A stretch of DNA of 60,000 bases from Diphasiastrum complanatum (GCA_029204225.1 CM055094.1:63948714-64008713); one strand, 5' to 3'. Positions 11,905-23,821 are shown, counted from the stretch's first letter. Notes: generated by a model from the sequence alone, not told the origin. Numbers and translations are program-made.

Positions 11905-12600
11905 TGTGAAAAGTACAGTACTAAGGACCATAAATGGATCTTTGAATGATCCACAAGGTGATTGTATGCTTGTTAAACAATCTATCAGAAACTAGTCATC
12001 AGAAAACAAGATCTAGTTTAGCAGCTTGATAGGAAACAAGTAGAGACAATCAAAGCATTGATCAATTAGTATAATCCAACTCTACACGTGTGGAAATAAG
12101 GCTGTAGTACGGCACGGCCTGTAGACAGTGTTTACAAAGTGCCAAAGCTGGGTTTCATTGGAAGAATAGAGTAATCACCATACAATGAGAGGAAACTCGA
12201 GTTTTTCCTTGAGGCTCCAAAAAGTTTCTATCTTCTCACTATGGAGAATGGGAATACATAGTGAAACACACTTCCTTTGCAAAGATAGGTGAAAATCCAG
12301 CATGTAATAAGGAAGTAGACTCCACTTTCTTGCCCTAATGTGAAAACCCTAGCCTAGATCCAAGAGTCATGCTTGGTAGGTGCATGGTAGGTACAAATCT
12401 CATCATAAATCATGGTCTAGATCCTACAAAGTAGGAATCACTACCAAATAGACACAACCACTCCTCTTGACTCGTGGTAACCTACTTTAGGTGTGTATGT
12501 ACAAGTGGCACTTTGGCCATTGAAGTAACCAACAAACAATATTGACAAAATGTACAATATTCTACATGGCTAGATTTGCCAATGTAGGCAATTTTTCACA
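11905..12600 (-). repeat. E1 3' LTR
   Basis: 696 bp, TGTGAAAA to TTTTCACA. It contains the palindromic G-box core CACGTG at 12085-12090. The element's last frame (RNase H) reads into this LTR and stops at 12562. The matching copy is at 17180-17870. Confidence 0.95.
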
Positions 12601-13182
12601 CTCCTCCTCAAATCTAGCCTTGGAGGTCACAATGCTTTTATCAATAACTCCAATTGAAGATCTAAGCTTGACAAATGAATCTTTAGGTAAAGGTTTAGTA
12701 AACAAATCAGCCAAGCAACTTGATGATGGCACGTGTTGGAGCTTGATCTCTTTAGCTTGCACTTTTTCCCTCACGAAATGATGAGCAATTTCGATGTGTT
12801 TGCCCCTTGCATATAATGTAGGATTAGTTGCAAGTGATTGGGCTGATTGGTTGTCACAATAGATGATAGGGATCTCCTCCTCCATGACATGAAGCTCCAC
12901 CAATAGCCTTTTGAGCCACAAGACCTCCTTGCATGTTGATGTCAAGGCCTTGTATTCGGATTCTGTGGAAGATAGGGAGATGATATCTTGCTTTTTGGAA
13001 AGCCATGATACTACTCCATCACATAGAAAGGTGGCAAAGGCACTTGTTGATCTTCTATCCACTTTGTCACCTGCAAAATCCGAGTCACTATAGGCTCTTA
13101 AGCCAAGATTAGTTCCTCTATACAAAATACCAAAATTCTTAGTGAATGAAATGTATCTAAGAACTCTTTTGGCCATCTTCAA
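12562..13182 (-). pseudogene. E1 copia RNase H domain
   Basis: The 206 codons have the copia RNase H pattern: YSDSDFAGDKVDRRSTSAF, SLSSTESEYKAL, IYCDNQSAQSLATNP, RGKHIEIAHHFVREKV and LADLFTKPLPKDSF. The catalytic acids in SDSDFAG, SSTESEY and YCDNQSA are all present. The domain degrades the RNA strand of the hybrid during reverse transcription. It is separated from the RT frame by a one-base shift at about 13,180, so it would not be made as a fusion from this copy. The C-terminal residues (EECEKLPTLANLAM) are encoded across the PPT and inside the LTR. Confidence 0.9.
12601..12613 (-). promoter_or_regulatory. E1 polypurine tract
   Basis: On the minus strand TTTGAGGAGGAG lies immediately before the 3' LTR, the expected plus-strand priming site. 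Confidence 0.8.
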
Positions 13183-14096
13183 TGTGAAACTAGAGGACTT
13201 TGCATGAATTGGCTTAACTTTCCAACACTATAACTAAGATCAGGTCTAGTTATAGTTAAATAGATCAAGGAGCCAATAAGCCTTCTATATAATGTGATGT
13301 CCTCAAAGGATGCTTCATCACAACCAATAGATGCTTTTACATGTTGCTCCATTGGTGTCTCAATGCCTTTACAATTCTTCATTCCAAATCTATCTAGGAT
13401 GGATGTAGCATATTTAGATTGACAAATGAAGCTAAAATCACATCCTCTAATAACCTCTATTCCAAGAATGAAGCTCAATAGGCCGAGATCTATCATCTTA
13501 AACTCTTTTGCTAAAGCAATTTTTACATCTCTAATTCCATCTAGATCATTACCACTCAAGATAATGTCATCTAGATACAAAACAAGAATAATGATCATGC
13601 CATCATGAAAACTTATATACAATGATGGATCATAGGCACTCATTACAAAATTGATGGAAATGAGAAAATAGTTTAGCCTAGAGTACCATGCTCTAGGTGC
13701 TTGCTTGAGCCCATAAAGGCTCTTCTTCAAAAAGCACACCTTTCCTTCATGCTTTGCCTTGATGAAGCCCTCGGGTTGCCTCGTGTAGATCTCTTCCTCC
13801 AAATAACCATTGAGGAATGCATTTGTGAAGTCAAGTTGGAATAGCTCCCAATTGAAGGTTGTAGCAAGACTAATGATCAACCTAATAGTAACAAGCTTAG
13901 TCACAGGAGCAAAAGTCTCATCATAATCAATGCCTTTGGTTTGTAAAAAACCTTTGGCAACAAGCCTAGCTTTATGCTTGCTTATTGATCCATCTTGATT
14001 ATACTTCATATCTAAACACCCACTTGCAATCAAGAGGTTTCTTCCCTTGAGGAAGATCCACAAGATCCCAAATATGATTCTCAATAAGAGCATCAT
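13179..14096 (-). pseudogene. E1 copia reverse transcriptase
   Basis: Ty1/copia RT (RVT_2): KHKARLVAKGFLQ, DYDETFAPVTK, FQLDFTNAFLNGYLEEEIY, KKSLYGLKQAPRAWYSRL and the catalytic VLYLDDIILSGND, a YLDD variant of the usual YVDD. The domain ends LSYSVGKLSQFMQSP before a frameshift into RNase H. The first 25 or so residues are out of frame; the true N-terminal linker is encoded by the overlapping end of the upstream frame (to 13,999), so a frameshift lies near 14,030. Confidence 0.9.
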
Positions 14097-15975
14097 ACTC
14101 TACTTGCATAGCATCCATCCAACTTTTAGACTTACAAGCATCTTCATAGCATGTTGGCTCATCTAACATTGAAGTAAGAAAGGTGTAAGATGTGAAAGAT
14201 GATGAGCCTTCCCTTTGATCACCTTGACCATCATAGGTGAGCCTCAATGGCTCGGATCTTGCCCTTGTAGATCTTCTTGGAGTTCTTGGAGTTCTTGCAT
14301 CTTGAGGTGGATCCTCAAGTTCTTCTTCACTTGGAAGCTCCTCCTCCATCCTAGCATGATCCTTGGCATCAAGATGATTAGTAGCATTATCATCCAAATC
14401 ACAAGCATGTCCTTCATAAAAAATAACATCCCTACTCACTATCACCTTGCTAGTGATGGGATTGAAGACTCTATAACCTTTGCTATTCTCACCATATCCC
14501 ACAAAGATGCCTTTGATGGATGTTGCATCATCCTTCCTTCTCTTATCCAAGGATTGGTGTACATAGCAAGTGGATCCAAAAACTTTGAGATCCTTGAGAT
14601 TGGGCTTCTCTCCAAATAGAGCTTCAAATGGTGTGATTCCTCCAATGGCTTGGTTTGGCAATATATTGCACAAATAGTTAGCACAAGTTATTGCTTCACC
14701 CCAAAATGGTTTGGATAGAGAAGCATATAGCCTTAAGGCCTTAGCACACTCACAAAGAGATCTATTTCTTCTCTCACTCACTCCATTTTGTTGAGGGGTG
14801 TATGGACATGACAACTCCCTCTTTATGCCATTAGAACTACAAAAGTCAATCAACTTATTGGAGATATATTCACCTCCATTATCACTCCTTAATACCTTAA
14901 TCTTGGTACTAAGTTGATTTTCTACCAAAGTCTTGAACTTTACAAAAGAATCAAACACCATTGATTTGCTAGACAAGAGGTACATCCAACAAAATCTAGA
15001 ATAGTCATCAATGAAGATTACATAGTACTTGGCACCACCATTAGACTCATGTGAAAAACTATGAACATCCGAATGGATGAGTTCAAGAGGAGAGTTTGAT
15101 CTTGATGTAGATCTTGAGAAGGGTAGTTTGTGAGCCTTTGAGAGGCTGCATGCTTCACATCTCTTCCCACACTTTGACAAATGCTTGGGGAGTCCAACTG
15201 CAAGCTCCTTTGTAGCCATAGATTCCATGGCTTTGTAGTTGGGGTGGCCCAACCTTTTGTGCCACAGTTCCACCTTTGATAGCTCCACCTTTTCCAAGTT
15301 AACACTCTCCACTGCAATATTAGCATCAAGCTTAAACAATCTACCTTGCTTAAAGCCTTTGGCTATACATTCATCATTTCTAAGGATGGAACAAACTCCA
15401 TGCTTAAATTGTACATCTAGGCCATTATCCATTAACTGGCCAACACTAAGCAAATTCTTGATTAACTTAGGAACTTGAAGAACATTATCAAGATTCATCC
15501 TTTTGGATGATCCCACATACAAGAGAATTGTTCCTATTCCACTTATCTTACATTCTTGACTACTTGCAGTATAGATTGATCTATGTAAGTCATTGTAAGA
15601 AAGTAAGGTGGAGAATATGTCCTTTTGATATGTCATGTGGGAACTTGCCCCACTATCAATCCACCAAGAATCATTGGTGTTGCTCTTGGATGATGGTGGT
15701 TTGTTGGAAACCATCAAGGATGACTCTTCATCCTCCTCTTCCTCCTGATGTGCAATGTTGCTTTGTTTGCTCTCTTGTGCCTTCTTCTTCTTGAGACATT
15801 CTGATGCAAAATGTCCTTTCTTTCCACAGAAAAAACATTTGTACTTGGACTTGTCTTTGATCTTGCCCTTTGAGCTTGAAGCCTCATCCTTAGTGCTTCT
15901 TCTTGCCATTGGTCTTCTTCTTGCTTTTGAATGAGAAATTAGCTTTCTCATCACCATCCTGCAGAGAAATAGCAT
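13999..15975 (-). pseudogene. E1 zinc knuckle, protease and integrase
   Basis: A 658-codon frame. The CCHC knuckle has C47, C50, H55 and C60. Aspartic protease is WWIDSGASSH (D107). The integrase HHCC finger has H239, H244, C273 and C276. The integrase core DDE is complete: D303 (HSDVHSF), D365 (RSDNGGEY) and E401 (VSERRNR). The integrase C-terminus includes GYGENSKGYRVFNP. The frame ends in the copia INT-RT linker WDLVDLPQGKKPLDCKWVF. This long intact portion gives the best protein reference for the family. It is cut from Gag by a frameshift near 16,000 and from RT by one near 14,030. Confidence 0.93.
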
Positions 15976-16010
15976 TCATTCTTGCATTGGTATGCAACAT
16001 CCTACACTCT

Positions 16011-16548
16011 TCAGCTACTAATACACTGTGTAGCTTTTCTATAGTAGGCAAAGTGTCTTGGATTGCAAAGCAAATTTATAAAGCCACTCCCTAGACCATT
16101 TAGGACAATCTGAACAAGCTCACTATCTTGAATCTTCTTTCCAATGGAAGCTAACTCCCTATTAAGAGACTTGATTCTTAGCACATAATCTTGTGCACTC
16201 TCATCACTCCTCTTCATGCTTTGTAGAATCTGATTCCTAAGCATGAGAACTCTCGAAGTGTTACTAGACTCATAGATAGATTTTAAAGATTCCCAAGCCT
16301 CTTTAGCACTCTTACATGATGATACTTCCCTTAAAAGATCATTGCTTAAATTCATCTTAATACAGTGAAGTGCAAGCCTAGACCTCTTCTTGTATCTCAC
16401 TAATTCATGTGCACCTAGAGGTTCATCTTCATCATCTATTAGAAACTCATAAAGATCCTGGAGCACCATTAGTGACTCCATCCTCACTTTCCAAATTGCA
16501 TATTAACCTCTCACTAGCTTCTAGAAGGTAGGCTCCCACTGATCCCAT
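16011..16548 (-). pseudogene. E1 copia Gag (UBN2-type)
   Basis: The probable start ATG is at 16548 (MGSVGAYLLEASERL). A one-base shift near 16,500 then leads to the open frame VRMESLMVLQDLYEFL... with KEAWESLKSIYES, LRNQILQSMKRSDESAQDYVLRIKSLN and SELVQIVLNGL. This is the helical capsid domain of copia Gag that packages element RNA in cytoplasmic particles. A second shift near 16,060 disconnects it from the zinc knuckle. Similar Gag domains occur in E2 and E3. Confidence 0.88.
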
Positions 16549-17164
16549 CTTACTAGCAAGATTCTACACACAAGATATAGATTTGTTTGTACCTGAAACT
16601 CACAAAGGTTTCTAACTTGCCGTGTTTCACTCAAATGTTGACTTCTAATCCAACAGATGGATTTGTAATCACAGTTCTATCACTCCCTCACAAGCTGGAA
16701 CGAAGATAAGATGAGATGAAAACTACACTCAAGCAAATCTTGCCAATCTTGGCTATTCTTGGACAAAAACTGACTCTATCTCTCTCATTCACTTTGATGT
16801 ACTTTCAAGACTTGGTTTCCACTTTAAGAAGGTCTGAAATCAGCCTAGATTAATTAGTTTTCATGGAACAAATTCAAAACTAATCAATGGCAAGTGATCT
16901 TGGTAGCTTATCCTAGGATTTGCACCAAAAATTACATCAAACTGACACTAGATGAATTTTCTATGATCCAATGAATATGGGTTATTAAATGTTGGTTCAG
17001 AGATGCCCACACGTGTGAACAGTACGGATTTTGATCCTGAAAAAGTTTGGGATCAAATCCCCTCACCAAAACCTGGATACCAGCTCGCCCTTCCAATACT
17101 AGCTTTTTGCACCAAAACCTGCTAAAACTGGATTAGATTCAAACACAGATCAATGGCCTTGTAC
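16549..17164 (-). other. E1 untranslated leader
   Basis: About 600 bp between PBS and Gag start with no open frame. It includes a CACACGTGTG palindrome near 17010 like those in the LTRs. Confidence 0.7.
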
Positions 17165-17179
17165 TTGGCTCTGATACCA
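17165..17179 (-). promoter_or_regulatory. E1 primer binding site
   Basis: The minus strand reads TGGTATCAGAGCCAA directly after the 5' LTR, complementary to the 3' end of plant initiator methionine tRNA. Confidence 0.92.
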
Positions 17180-17870
17180 TGTGAAAAGTACAGTACTAAG
17201 GACCATAAATGGATCTTTGAATGATCCACAAGGAGATTGTATGCTTGTTAAACAATCTATCAGAAACTAGTCATCAGAAAACAAGATCTAGTTTAGCAGC
17301 TTGATAGGAAACAAGTAGAGACAATCAAAGCATTGATCAATTAGTATAATCCAACTCCACACGTGTGGAAATAAGGCTGTACTACGGCCTGTAGACAGTG
17401 TTTACAAAGTGCCAAAGCTGGGTTTCATTGGAAAAATAGAGTAATCACCATACAATGAGAGGAAACTCGAGTTTCTCCTTGAGGCTCCAAAAAGTTTCTA
17501 TCTTCTCACTATGGAGAATGGGAATACATAGTAAAACACACTTCCTTTGCAAAGTTAGGTGAAAATCCAGCATGTAATAAGGAAGTAGACTTCACTTTCT
17601 TGCCCTAATGTGAAAACCCTAGCCTAGATCCAAGAGTCATGCTTGGTAGGTGCATGGTAGGTACAAATCTCATCATAAATCATGGTCTAGTTCCTACAAA
17701 GTAGGAATCACTACCAAATAGACACAACCACTCCTCTTGACTCGTGGTAACCTACTTTAGGTGTGTATGTACAAGTGGCACTTTGGCCATTGAAGTAACC
17801 AACAAACAATATTGACAAAATGTACAATATTCTACATGGCTAGATTTGCCAATGTAGGCAATTTTTCACA
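17180..17870 (-). repeat. E1 5' LTR (promoter-bearing copy)
   Basis: 691 bp, TGTGAAAA to TTTTCACA. It differs from the 3' copy by roughly ten substitutions and a 5-bp deletion near 17385. The G-box palindrome CACACGTGTG is at 17358-17367. Confidence 0.95.
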
Positions 17871-18049
17871 CGAGATGGCCCCCGATGTCAGTCACGCCAT
17901 TCGAGTTGCGCCAGGGCGGTAAAGCTACAGAGCAAGGTCACTCGTGCCTGCGGCCACAACTGCACAATATCTCATCCCAATATGAAGTAACCATTAGTCC
18001 ATACACCATTCTAGTGCATGATGCCATGGGATTTCAATTAATGTTGTCT

Positions 18050-18575
18050 CAATGAGTGTCAAATACCTCATAGTAATAAGGGTCGACCGCCCGCAAGATG
18101 CATCAATTTCTTTATTTTGCACATATTTCACTGTGTTGCAAAATGTACATAAAATTCTACAAAGAGCTTAAAAGCAAAGAAACTTTTGCATCTATCTCAC
18201 ATGAGTAAAGCTTGGTTAATAAAGCTTTGACATTAAAACCAAAATAGTAGAGCATCCAAACATAAGCCACACTTGCACAAATCACATTTTTGGTATCACA
18301 TAGGAAAAATACCATAAAAGATGAAGCAAATAGCATCCTCCAATCGAGAATATTGAAAGAACAAAAACGATAGTCAATAGTTGATCCGTCACATGGAAGA
18401 GAATGGGCCTCCTACCAATGACTTGATTAATCCAAAACATAAGATACTTAATCAATGAAAGTACTCCTATTTATACTAGTTTATAGTGGCTTGCTGGACA
18501 AGTTAGGGTAAGTCCAATTTTTGGTCCACAGTGGGTTATGCCAACCTATGTAAAGTGAACATTGCTTTTCTAACA
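18050..18575 (-). repeat. E7: probable 3' LTR of a decayed copia element
   Basis: On the minus strand, after the RNase H remnant and a short purine tract (TTGAGGTG), the sequence begins TGTTAGAAAAGC, and a TATA-like TATAAATAGGAG follows near 18,470. This is the expected start of a 3' LTR. Its far end and any partner LTR were not found, so the lower limit is approximate. Confidence 0.55.
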
Positions 18576-18584
18576 CACCTCAAT

Positions 18585-19400
18585 GATCAATTTACATTCT
18601 ACTAACCCTAATTATGAATTTTTTTTTTCAAAATTCATCCTACCTAAAAACTTGGTGAATATGTCAGCCACTTGATCATCAAAATTACAATATACAAGTT
18701 CAATGGCTTTTTCTTGTAACTTTCTATATGTTTGGTTCTAGCACGTAACATACGATTTCTAGCTAAATGTAGATAACTCTAGTTATTACAGAATATCATC
18801 GATCCTCTTGAGTGTTTCCAAGATCTAAAAATGATTTTTGTAACTGAATATCTTCGGATCCTATGTAATTAACTCAGCCAAAATGAAGAATTCCCTTGAC
18901 AAATCTTAATATTCTTTTTGTTGCAAGCCGATGACTCTTTGTAGGCCTAGATATAAATTGACTTAGCAAACCAATAAAAAATGACAAATATGAATGAGTG
19001 TTCGTAAGATAGATAAGGCTTCCAATGAATTGCCTATACAAGTAATCATCCACCTCATCTGTATCATTGTGTAAAGTTAGCTTCAAATCATCATCAATGC
19101 CAAGCAATAGTGCATCAAGCCTAAGTTGGTCATATCAAAACTATCACCAAGAAATGATTTGATTTCAATCACAAGCAAATTATTGCTTCCAGTGATGATC
19201 AAATCATCTACGTAGAGAATAATGAACACAGTATCACCTTCATAATTGAGGACATAAAGGTTTGGATCCCCTTCACTCCTCACAATGTTCCTCTTTGCAA
19301 AGTGCTCTTTAATGTAAGTGTTCTAAGCTCTTGATGCTTGCTTTGGAAAATTTTGATACTTCATATCTTCCAAGTCCCATTAAGGTGTAAAAGGCACTTC
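18585..19400 (-). pseudogene. E7: copia RT/RNase H remnant
   Basis: Minus-strand fragments in order: NFPKQASRA (for YGLKQAPRA), VRSEGDPNLYVL, VFIILYVDDLIITGS with intact YVDD, MTNLGLMHY, a second part [11 protein letters not shown] and RILRFVKGI, then YCNFDDQVADIFTKFL from the RNase H C-terminus. Frameshifts and stops separate the pieces. The YVDDLIITGS type differs from E1's YLDDIILSGND, so this is another copia lineage. A further minus-strand frame at 19380-19571 has no clear domain. Confidence 0.82.
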
Positions 19401-20389
19401 ATAATTACATTTGCAATTCGCTCTGGTGCTAGTGTTTGAACAACACAATAATTTTAACTTACAATCAGTAGCTATCAAACTTGTTTGTGGAGGATAGCCA
19501 TGCCATTGATGCATGGGGCATTCCGGGTCTAAATATCCACAACTGTAACATTTTGCAAAAGGCCTCCACATAACACGGTCATGATAGTTTGATGAGCACA
19601 GGCCTCGTCATTGTGAACCAGTGAATCAATGCATCATGAATCAATGAATCGGTAATACCTAGGCATTATCAGGGTTTTGTAAGCTCCTACAATACATAAA
19701 TTTTTTTTGCAAAAATTACTATCAAATCCCCCATCAGAAGACCTGTTTTTTGACACCCATATCAAAAAAAAAATTCTAGGGCCATGTTCCGAGACAAAAT
19801 CCTAGAATGTGTTTCGAAATGCATTCTGAAACGCTCTATGCAAGTATGGCGTGTAGCTAATCATCTACTCATAGCTCTTATCCAATCACTTCCAAGAAAC
19901 AAAATTTTCATCAAAATGTTTTTTGTGGCAAACAGCACACTCTTACCAGTTTTTTGATGGATCTTTCTCATTTCTTAGTTGTTTTTTATAATTTTTGAAG
20001 CTGTGAGTAAGATTGGCCACCTATTACTAAATGATTCAAGCTTTGAATCAATGATTTTGATCCACAAATGGTTGATTAAGAGGACCTTCTCAAATAGGTC
20101 AAAAACATTTGCAAAACATGCAAAAACTCTGATTTTCTCCCATTTTCATCAAAAGAACAATTGTCTATCACTATGGCTGAGGTCACTCTAGCACTTCAAT
20201 CCTAGTAGCAACTACTTGGAATCATTTGACTGAGAACGAGAATTTTATCTCATGCAAAATGAAGGATATTACACTGAAATAGAGACTACCCATCCCTAAC
20301 AATTAAACTTCAAGGCATATGTTTCTTTTGGTTCAAAAAGTAATCAATTAGAATAGCAAGCAACAACCCATGGTTTCAATCAGCAACGG

Positions 20390-20675
20390 AAGGAAAGTAT
20401 ATGGGAATAGCTCGGGCAAAAGAAGCCATGTGGATTTAAACGTTAAAGGATTATCCATCAACCATCTTCGTGGATAATCAGGGTCGTTGCCTTTGCAAAT
20501 ACCCTACATATCATGCCCACACTAAGCATATTGCATTCACTTTGTTCGTGAAAAGAATGGAGTGATATTGAACGAATGCGTGATTGCTTACATGTCAACA
20601 AAGTCACTCTCAAGGGAAAAGAATGAGCAACTTAGCAAGACGATGGGATTAGACAAAATTGTTTGCTAAATGGTA
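20390..20675 (+). pseudogene. E8: copia RNase H C-terminal remnant, plus strand
   Basis: The plus strand keeps the end of a copia RNase H in broken frames: YMGIARAKEAMWI, STIFVDNQG, PTYHAHTKHIAF, LFVKRMEVILNECVIAYMSTKSL and REKNEQLSKTMGLD. The pattern VDNQ...NPTYHARTKHID...FVREK is conserved throughout copia elements. It lies opposite in orientation to E7, so it is a separate insertion. RT and LTRs are not visible. Confidence 0.72.
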
Positions 20676-20679
20676 GTGT

Positions 20680-21760
20680 AGAAAATTCTACAGGAATGTA
20701 GAGTACAAGTTTATGGAATTTGCTTAGCTAGAGGTTCTAAAAAGTTCCAAAAGTAGCTTCATATACCTAGAACGTTCACAAGAAGCGTCATTGGCATGTT
20801 TACAATTCCTGAAGCACGATGAAACCCTCAAAGATGCATATGTGTGTGTGTTAACCATCATATGTAAGTGTTGTGTGAATGCAGAAAATCTGTGTCATTG
20901 TGTGAATGCAGAAAACTTGTGTCCAAAGACGTGAGTAAGAAAGCCAACTTGTGTTTTCTCTCCAATACATTGAATCCAAAAATCCTTATTTTCATTTGCA
21001 AGAATGTATCAAGCTTGTATTTGGGTTTCCAGCGAAACTTTCTTTTAACATGATTCCTTTTAAATTGGTAAGGCCTTGATGAGAGGACTTCATTGGCATA
21101 GAGAACTTGAAAACAAAGAAGCCATGGCCTAAATTCAGAGCTAGATACTATCTCTACCAAGAGCAAGGCCTACAAATATTCGGAGCTACTTACAGAAACA
21201 TGTATACTCCATTGGCTTCCAATAAAACATTGAAATTTGTGTGCAAAAGAGAGTCTCCCCATGAAACAGGCAACTGCACAACGAGCAATGAAATCTTTGA
21301 GGAAATGATGATATAATACCTTATCATCTTGCTACCAACACGATCTTTGCTCCAGAGCTAGAAAGCTAGTCACTAATTCGGTGCTGGTATGTAGCACCCA
21401 ATCGATATGAATGAGCCGATGCGTTGCTTTAGTGTCTTGGTGCCTCTGTCTGGATTGGCGACTGCCCTGCTCCTGGAGGGTGGTTTGTTGCCCCATGAAA
21501 ATGAATGCCTTGACGTGTAAAACAGAGAGTTTGGTGAAGTAGCAGCTGCAACATAGGATCTTCCTCTGTCCTTTCCACTTTGACTTGAGGAATGGGAGAA
21601 GAATCTGATGTTCAGCTGCTCAAGGAGGCATCAAGGAGCTAATGCACTACTTGAGCATGAGCTATATGACACAATTGGACTTTTCCTTTGTGACGCTTAC
21701 TTGTCTTCTAATTAGAGCAGCTGCGCGAGCTGTTTTCTGCTTTCCAAATTTGGTTTGCAT
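20680..21760. other. Unassigned stretch
   Basis: No gene recognised. A 27-bp direct repeat with TGTGTGAATGCAGAAAA occurs at about 20,872 and 20,900. The part from about 21,350 to 21,760 is less AT-rich than its surroundings but shows no recognisable frame. Confidence 0.4.
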
Positions 21761-21788
21761 CCCCCCCCCCCCCCCCCCCCCCCCCCCC
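21761..21788. repeat. 28-nt homopolymer of C
   Basis: Uninterrupted C28 flanked by GCAT and ATCATCCC. Such runs are error-prone in assembly; the exact length should be treated as uncertain. Confidence 0.9.
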
Positions 21789-22067
21789 ATCATCCCATAG
21801 CCATACGATCATGGATGGATGCATCTATGACATCTTTCCGTTGTTTTTAATCCCTTGCTTGCTCTTGTTCTTGTCTTTGCCACACACCAAAAAGCGTACG
21901 GATGGAGCTGAAACGGGAAAGCCGAGTAATAACTAAGCTTTGGTATTGTACTTGTAATAGAATGTCAGAATCGCTGAGCAAGGGCGAGGGGAATGATTAA
22001 AGGAAGGCGAGAGGAGCACAAACAAGAATGAAGATGGGGGAGAGAAAGGAGAGAAGGAAGACGCATA

Positions 22068-22085
22068 TGTGTGTGTGTGTGTGTG
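22068..22085. repeat. (TG)n microsatellite
   Basis: About nine TG units in an otherwise purine-rich region. No linked gene. Confidence 0.85.
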
Positions 22086-22783
22086 AGCTCTTTTTGTGGA
22101 GAACAAAAACGAAGTATGGGAGCATTTCCTTTCCGTGATGTTGAATATTGGTAATGGATAATGTTGTCATCATCTTCAATTGCCAAGTCAATTAAAGGAA
22201 AGTTTCTTTGTTCCTTGTTTATGGTTTTTAATCCAATATTAAATCTATAAAATATGTGTTGCATTTTAGTGACAAGTCAAGAAGAAGAAGAAGAGTTGCT
22301 TTAAAGTGTTTCATTGTTTTAGACAACATTCCCTGGCAAGTCCCTAATTTAAAATGAAGTTTTTTCATTGGTCCAAGGAAAAAAAATGGGTCCACCACCC
22401 ATTTTAGACATAACATTGAGTTGTCACAATGTTGCACATGAGGTGGCATATGACCTTTGCCATGGAGGGGCAACTCAAGTCCATTTTTTGAACCTGGGGA
22501 CATTGTCTAACATGTTGAGTTGCCAGGGGCAAGTTACAACTAATTTCAAGAGGAAAATTTGGTGTGACAAGTCTAACTTCATATGCACTCTCTTAGCTTC
22601 AACAAAGTCTTTTTTGTTGTATTTTTAAAAATATACCATGTGGACTACCATGTGGATTGCATACATGCCTTGGGAAATAGCTATTATTGATAAAGGGTCT
22701 TCCCATGCATGGGAGGTTGGCATGATCAGTTAGATTGCTTCCATGTGGATATCGTGCATAGACAAGTAGGGTGGTCTCTCTGA

Positions 22784-22796
22784 TCTATATAAATAC
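22784..22796 (+). promoter_or_regulatory. TATA-like motif upstream of repeat R1
   Basis: CTATATAAATACC stands about 80 bp before the pyrimidine-rich R1 repeat. A TATA box followed by a CT-rich leader would fit an LTR or a plant promoter, but no coding frame follows. Confidence 0.35.
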
Positions 22797-22865
22797 CATG
22801 CCCATGTCTATGGGTCCTTTCCTACTGCCTGGCGGATCTCAATGTGCTAGGTGTTTTGTGTGCAC

Positions 22866-23455
22866 TTCTTTTAGTGGTTTCTGCCCCTTTCTACTGGTGC
22901 TGCTGGTTGCTCTGGGTTTCTTCCCTTGGCCCTCCATGTTTGAGAAGGTTTGGTTCCCTTTTGTTTCAGGTTTATGGTTCTGTTACCTTTGTTTCTTCTC
23001 TTGTTCTTTGTTGGGTTTCATCTTATGATTCCGTTTCTTCCCTGGTTTTCTGCCGTAATTACATTTTTTGTTTACTCCGTTCTCTGTGCCCTTTTTCTTG
23101 TATGGCTCTTTTCTATTCTCTAGGTTTCTTTTACTCAATGGTTTGAGTTTATTTTAGTTTCCTCTGCTTTTGGTTTCTACTTTCTTTGAATGTGTGTTTT
23201 GTTGTTACCTTTTTCATGACTTGGTTTTGAAACAAAATTCTTAGATTTGGCTCTGCCATATTTTTTATGTTACAGTGAAGCTTTAACGGAAGTAACTATA
23301 TTTTACTCTGCTAATCTTCAAAAAAGGAAAGCACCATTGACATTTATACTTCAACGTTAATAGTATGGTTGGCCAATTTTTATAATACTTGGTTACTACA
23401 AATAGTTGCCAATGATATAGAGTGGTATTTCTCATTGATGAGACTGCTGTGACTT
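22866..23455 (+). repeat. R1 dispersed repeat, copy 1
   Basis: About 590 bp of pyrimidine-rich sequence, closely matched by 31577-32074: shared words include GCTCTGGG.TTCTTC, TTGGCCCTCCATGT, TCTCTGTGCCCTTTTTCTTG and GGTTTCTTTTACTCAATGG. Copy 1 has about 90 extra bases near 23,245-23,335. The short frames inside encode only hydrophobic, low-information peptides; I do not treat them as genes. Confidence 0.75.
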
Positions 23456-23689
23456 CCTTCAATTCTAATACAAAAACTGGCATGCTGCACTACCATAGGA
23501 TATAAATGCGTTGTTCGCTAATCACTACTTTGATAGTAAGAATAGTTTTTTGTGACTATAAAATTGGAGTACTTACTTCAAATATGTGAAATAAATGTTG
23601 ATCCCTGCTACGATAATAGATAGGACTTCGAAAATGAAAGCCTCGGATCCTATACTCTTAGATTCTTCAATGACAATTGCCTCAGTGTA

Positions 23690-23767
23690 ATAAAAAATAT
23701 TTTACCACTTATATTTATGGAAAACATCACAGTTTTTTAAGGCCTATACTTGACCTTACTGATGGGC

Positions 23768-23821
<54 letters not shown>

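Larger units (their letters stand above)
11905..17870 (-). mobile_element. E1: near-complete Ty1/copia LTR retrotransposon
   Basis: A 5,966-bp element flanked by the target duplication CGAGA (11900-11904 and 17871-17875). LTRs of 696 and 691 bp start TGTGAAAA and end TTTTCACA, forming an 8-bp inverted terminus. Genes run on the minus strand in the order Gag, zinc knuckle, protease, integrase, RT, RNase H, which is copia order. The PBS matches initiator-Met tRNA. By eye the LTRs differ at about ten positions plus one 5-bp indel, so it inserted fairly recently. It nevertheless carries at least four frameshifts (near 16,500, 16,000, 14,030 and 13,180) and cannot make a complete polyprotein. It shares LTR termini with E2, E3 and E6 and probably belongs to the same lineage. 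Confidence 0.95.

Noticed and set aside
11900-17875. Long near-identical direct repeats considered as a possible segmental duplication
   Set aside because: PBS, PPT, TSD and copia genes show they are the LTRs of E1; the same logic applies to E3 and E4.
22771-23146. Two overlapping hydrophobic plus-strand frames (85 and 100 codons)
   Set aside because: They are low-complexity translations of the pyrimidine-rich R1 repeat; the second R1 copy does not keep either frame.
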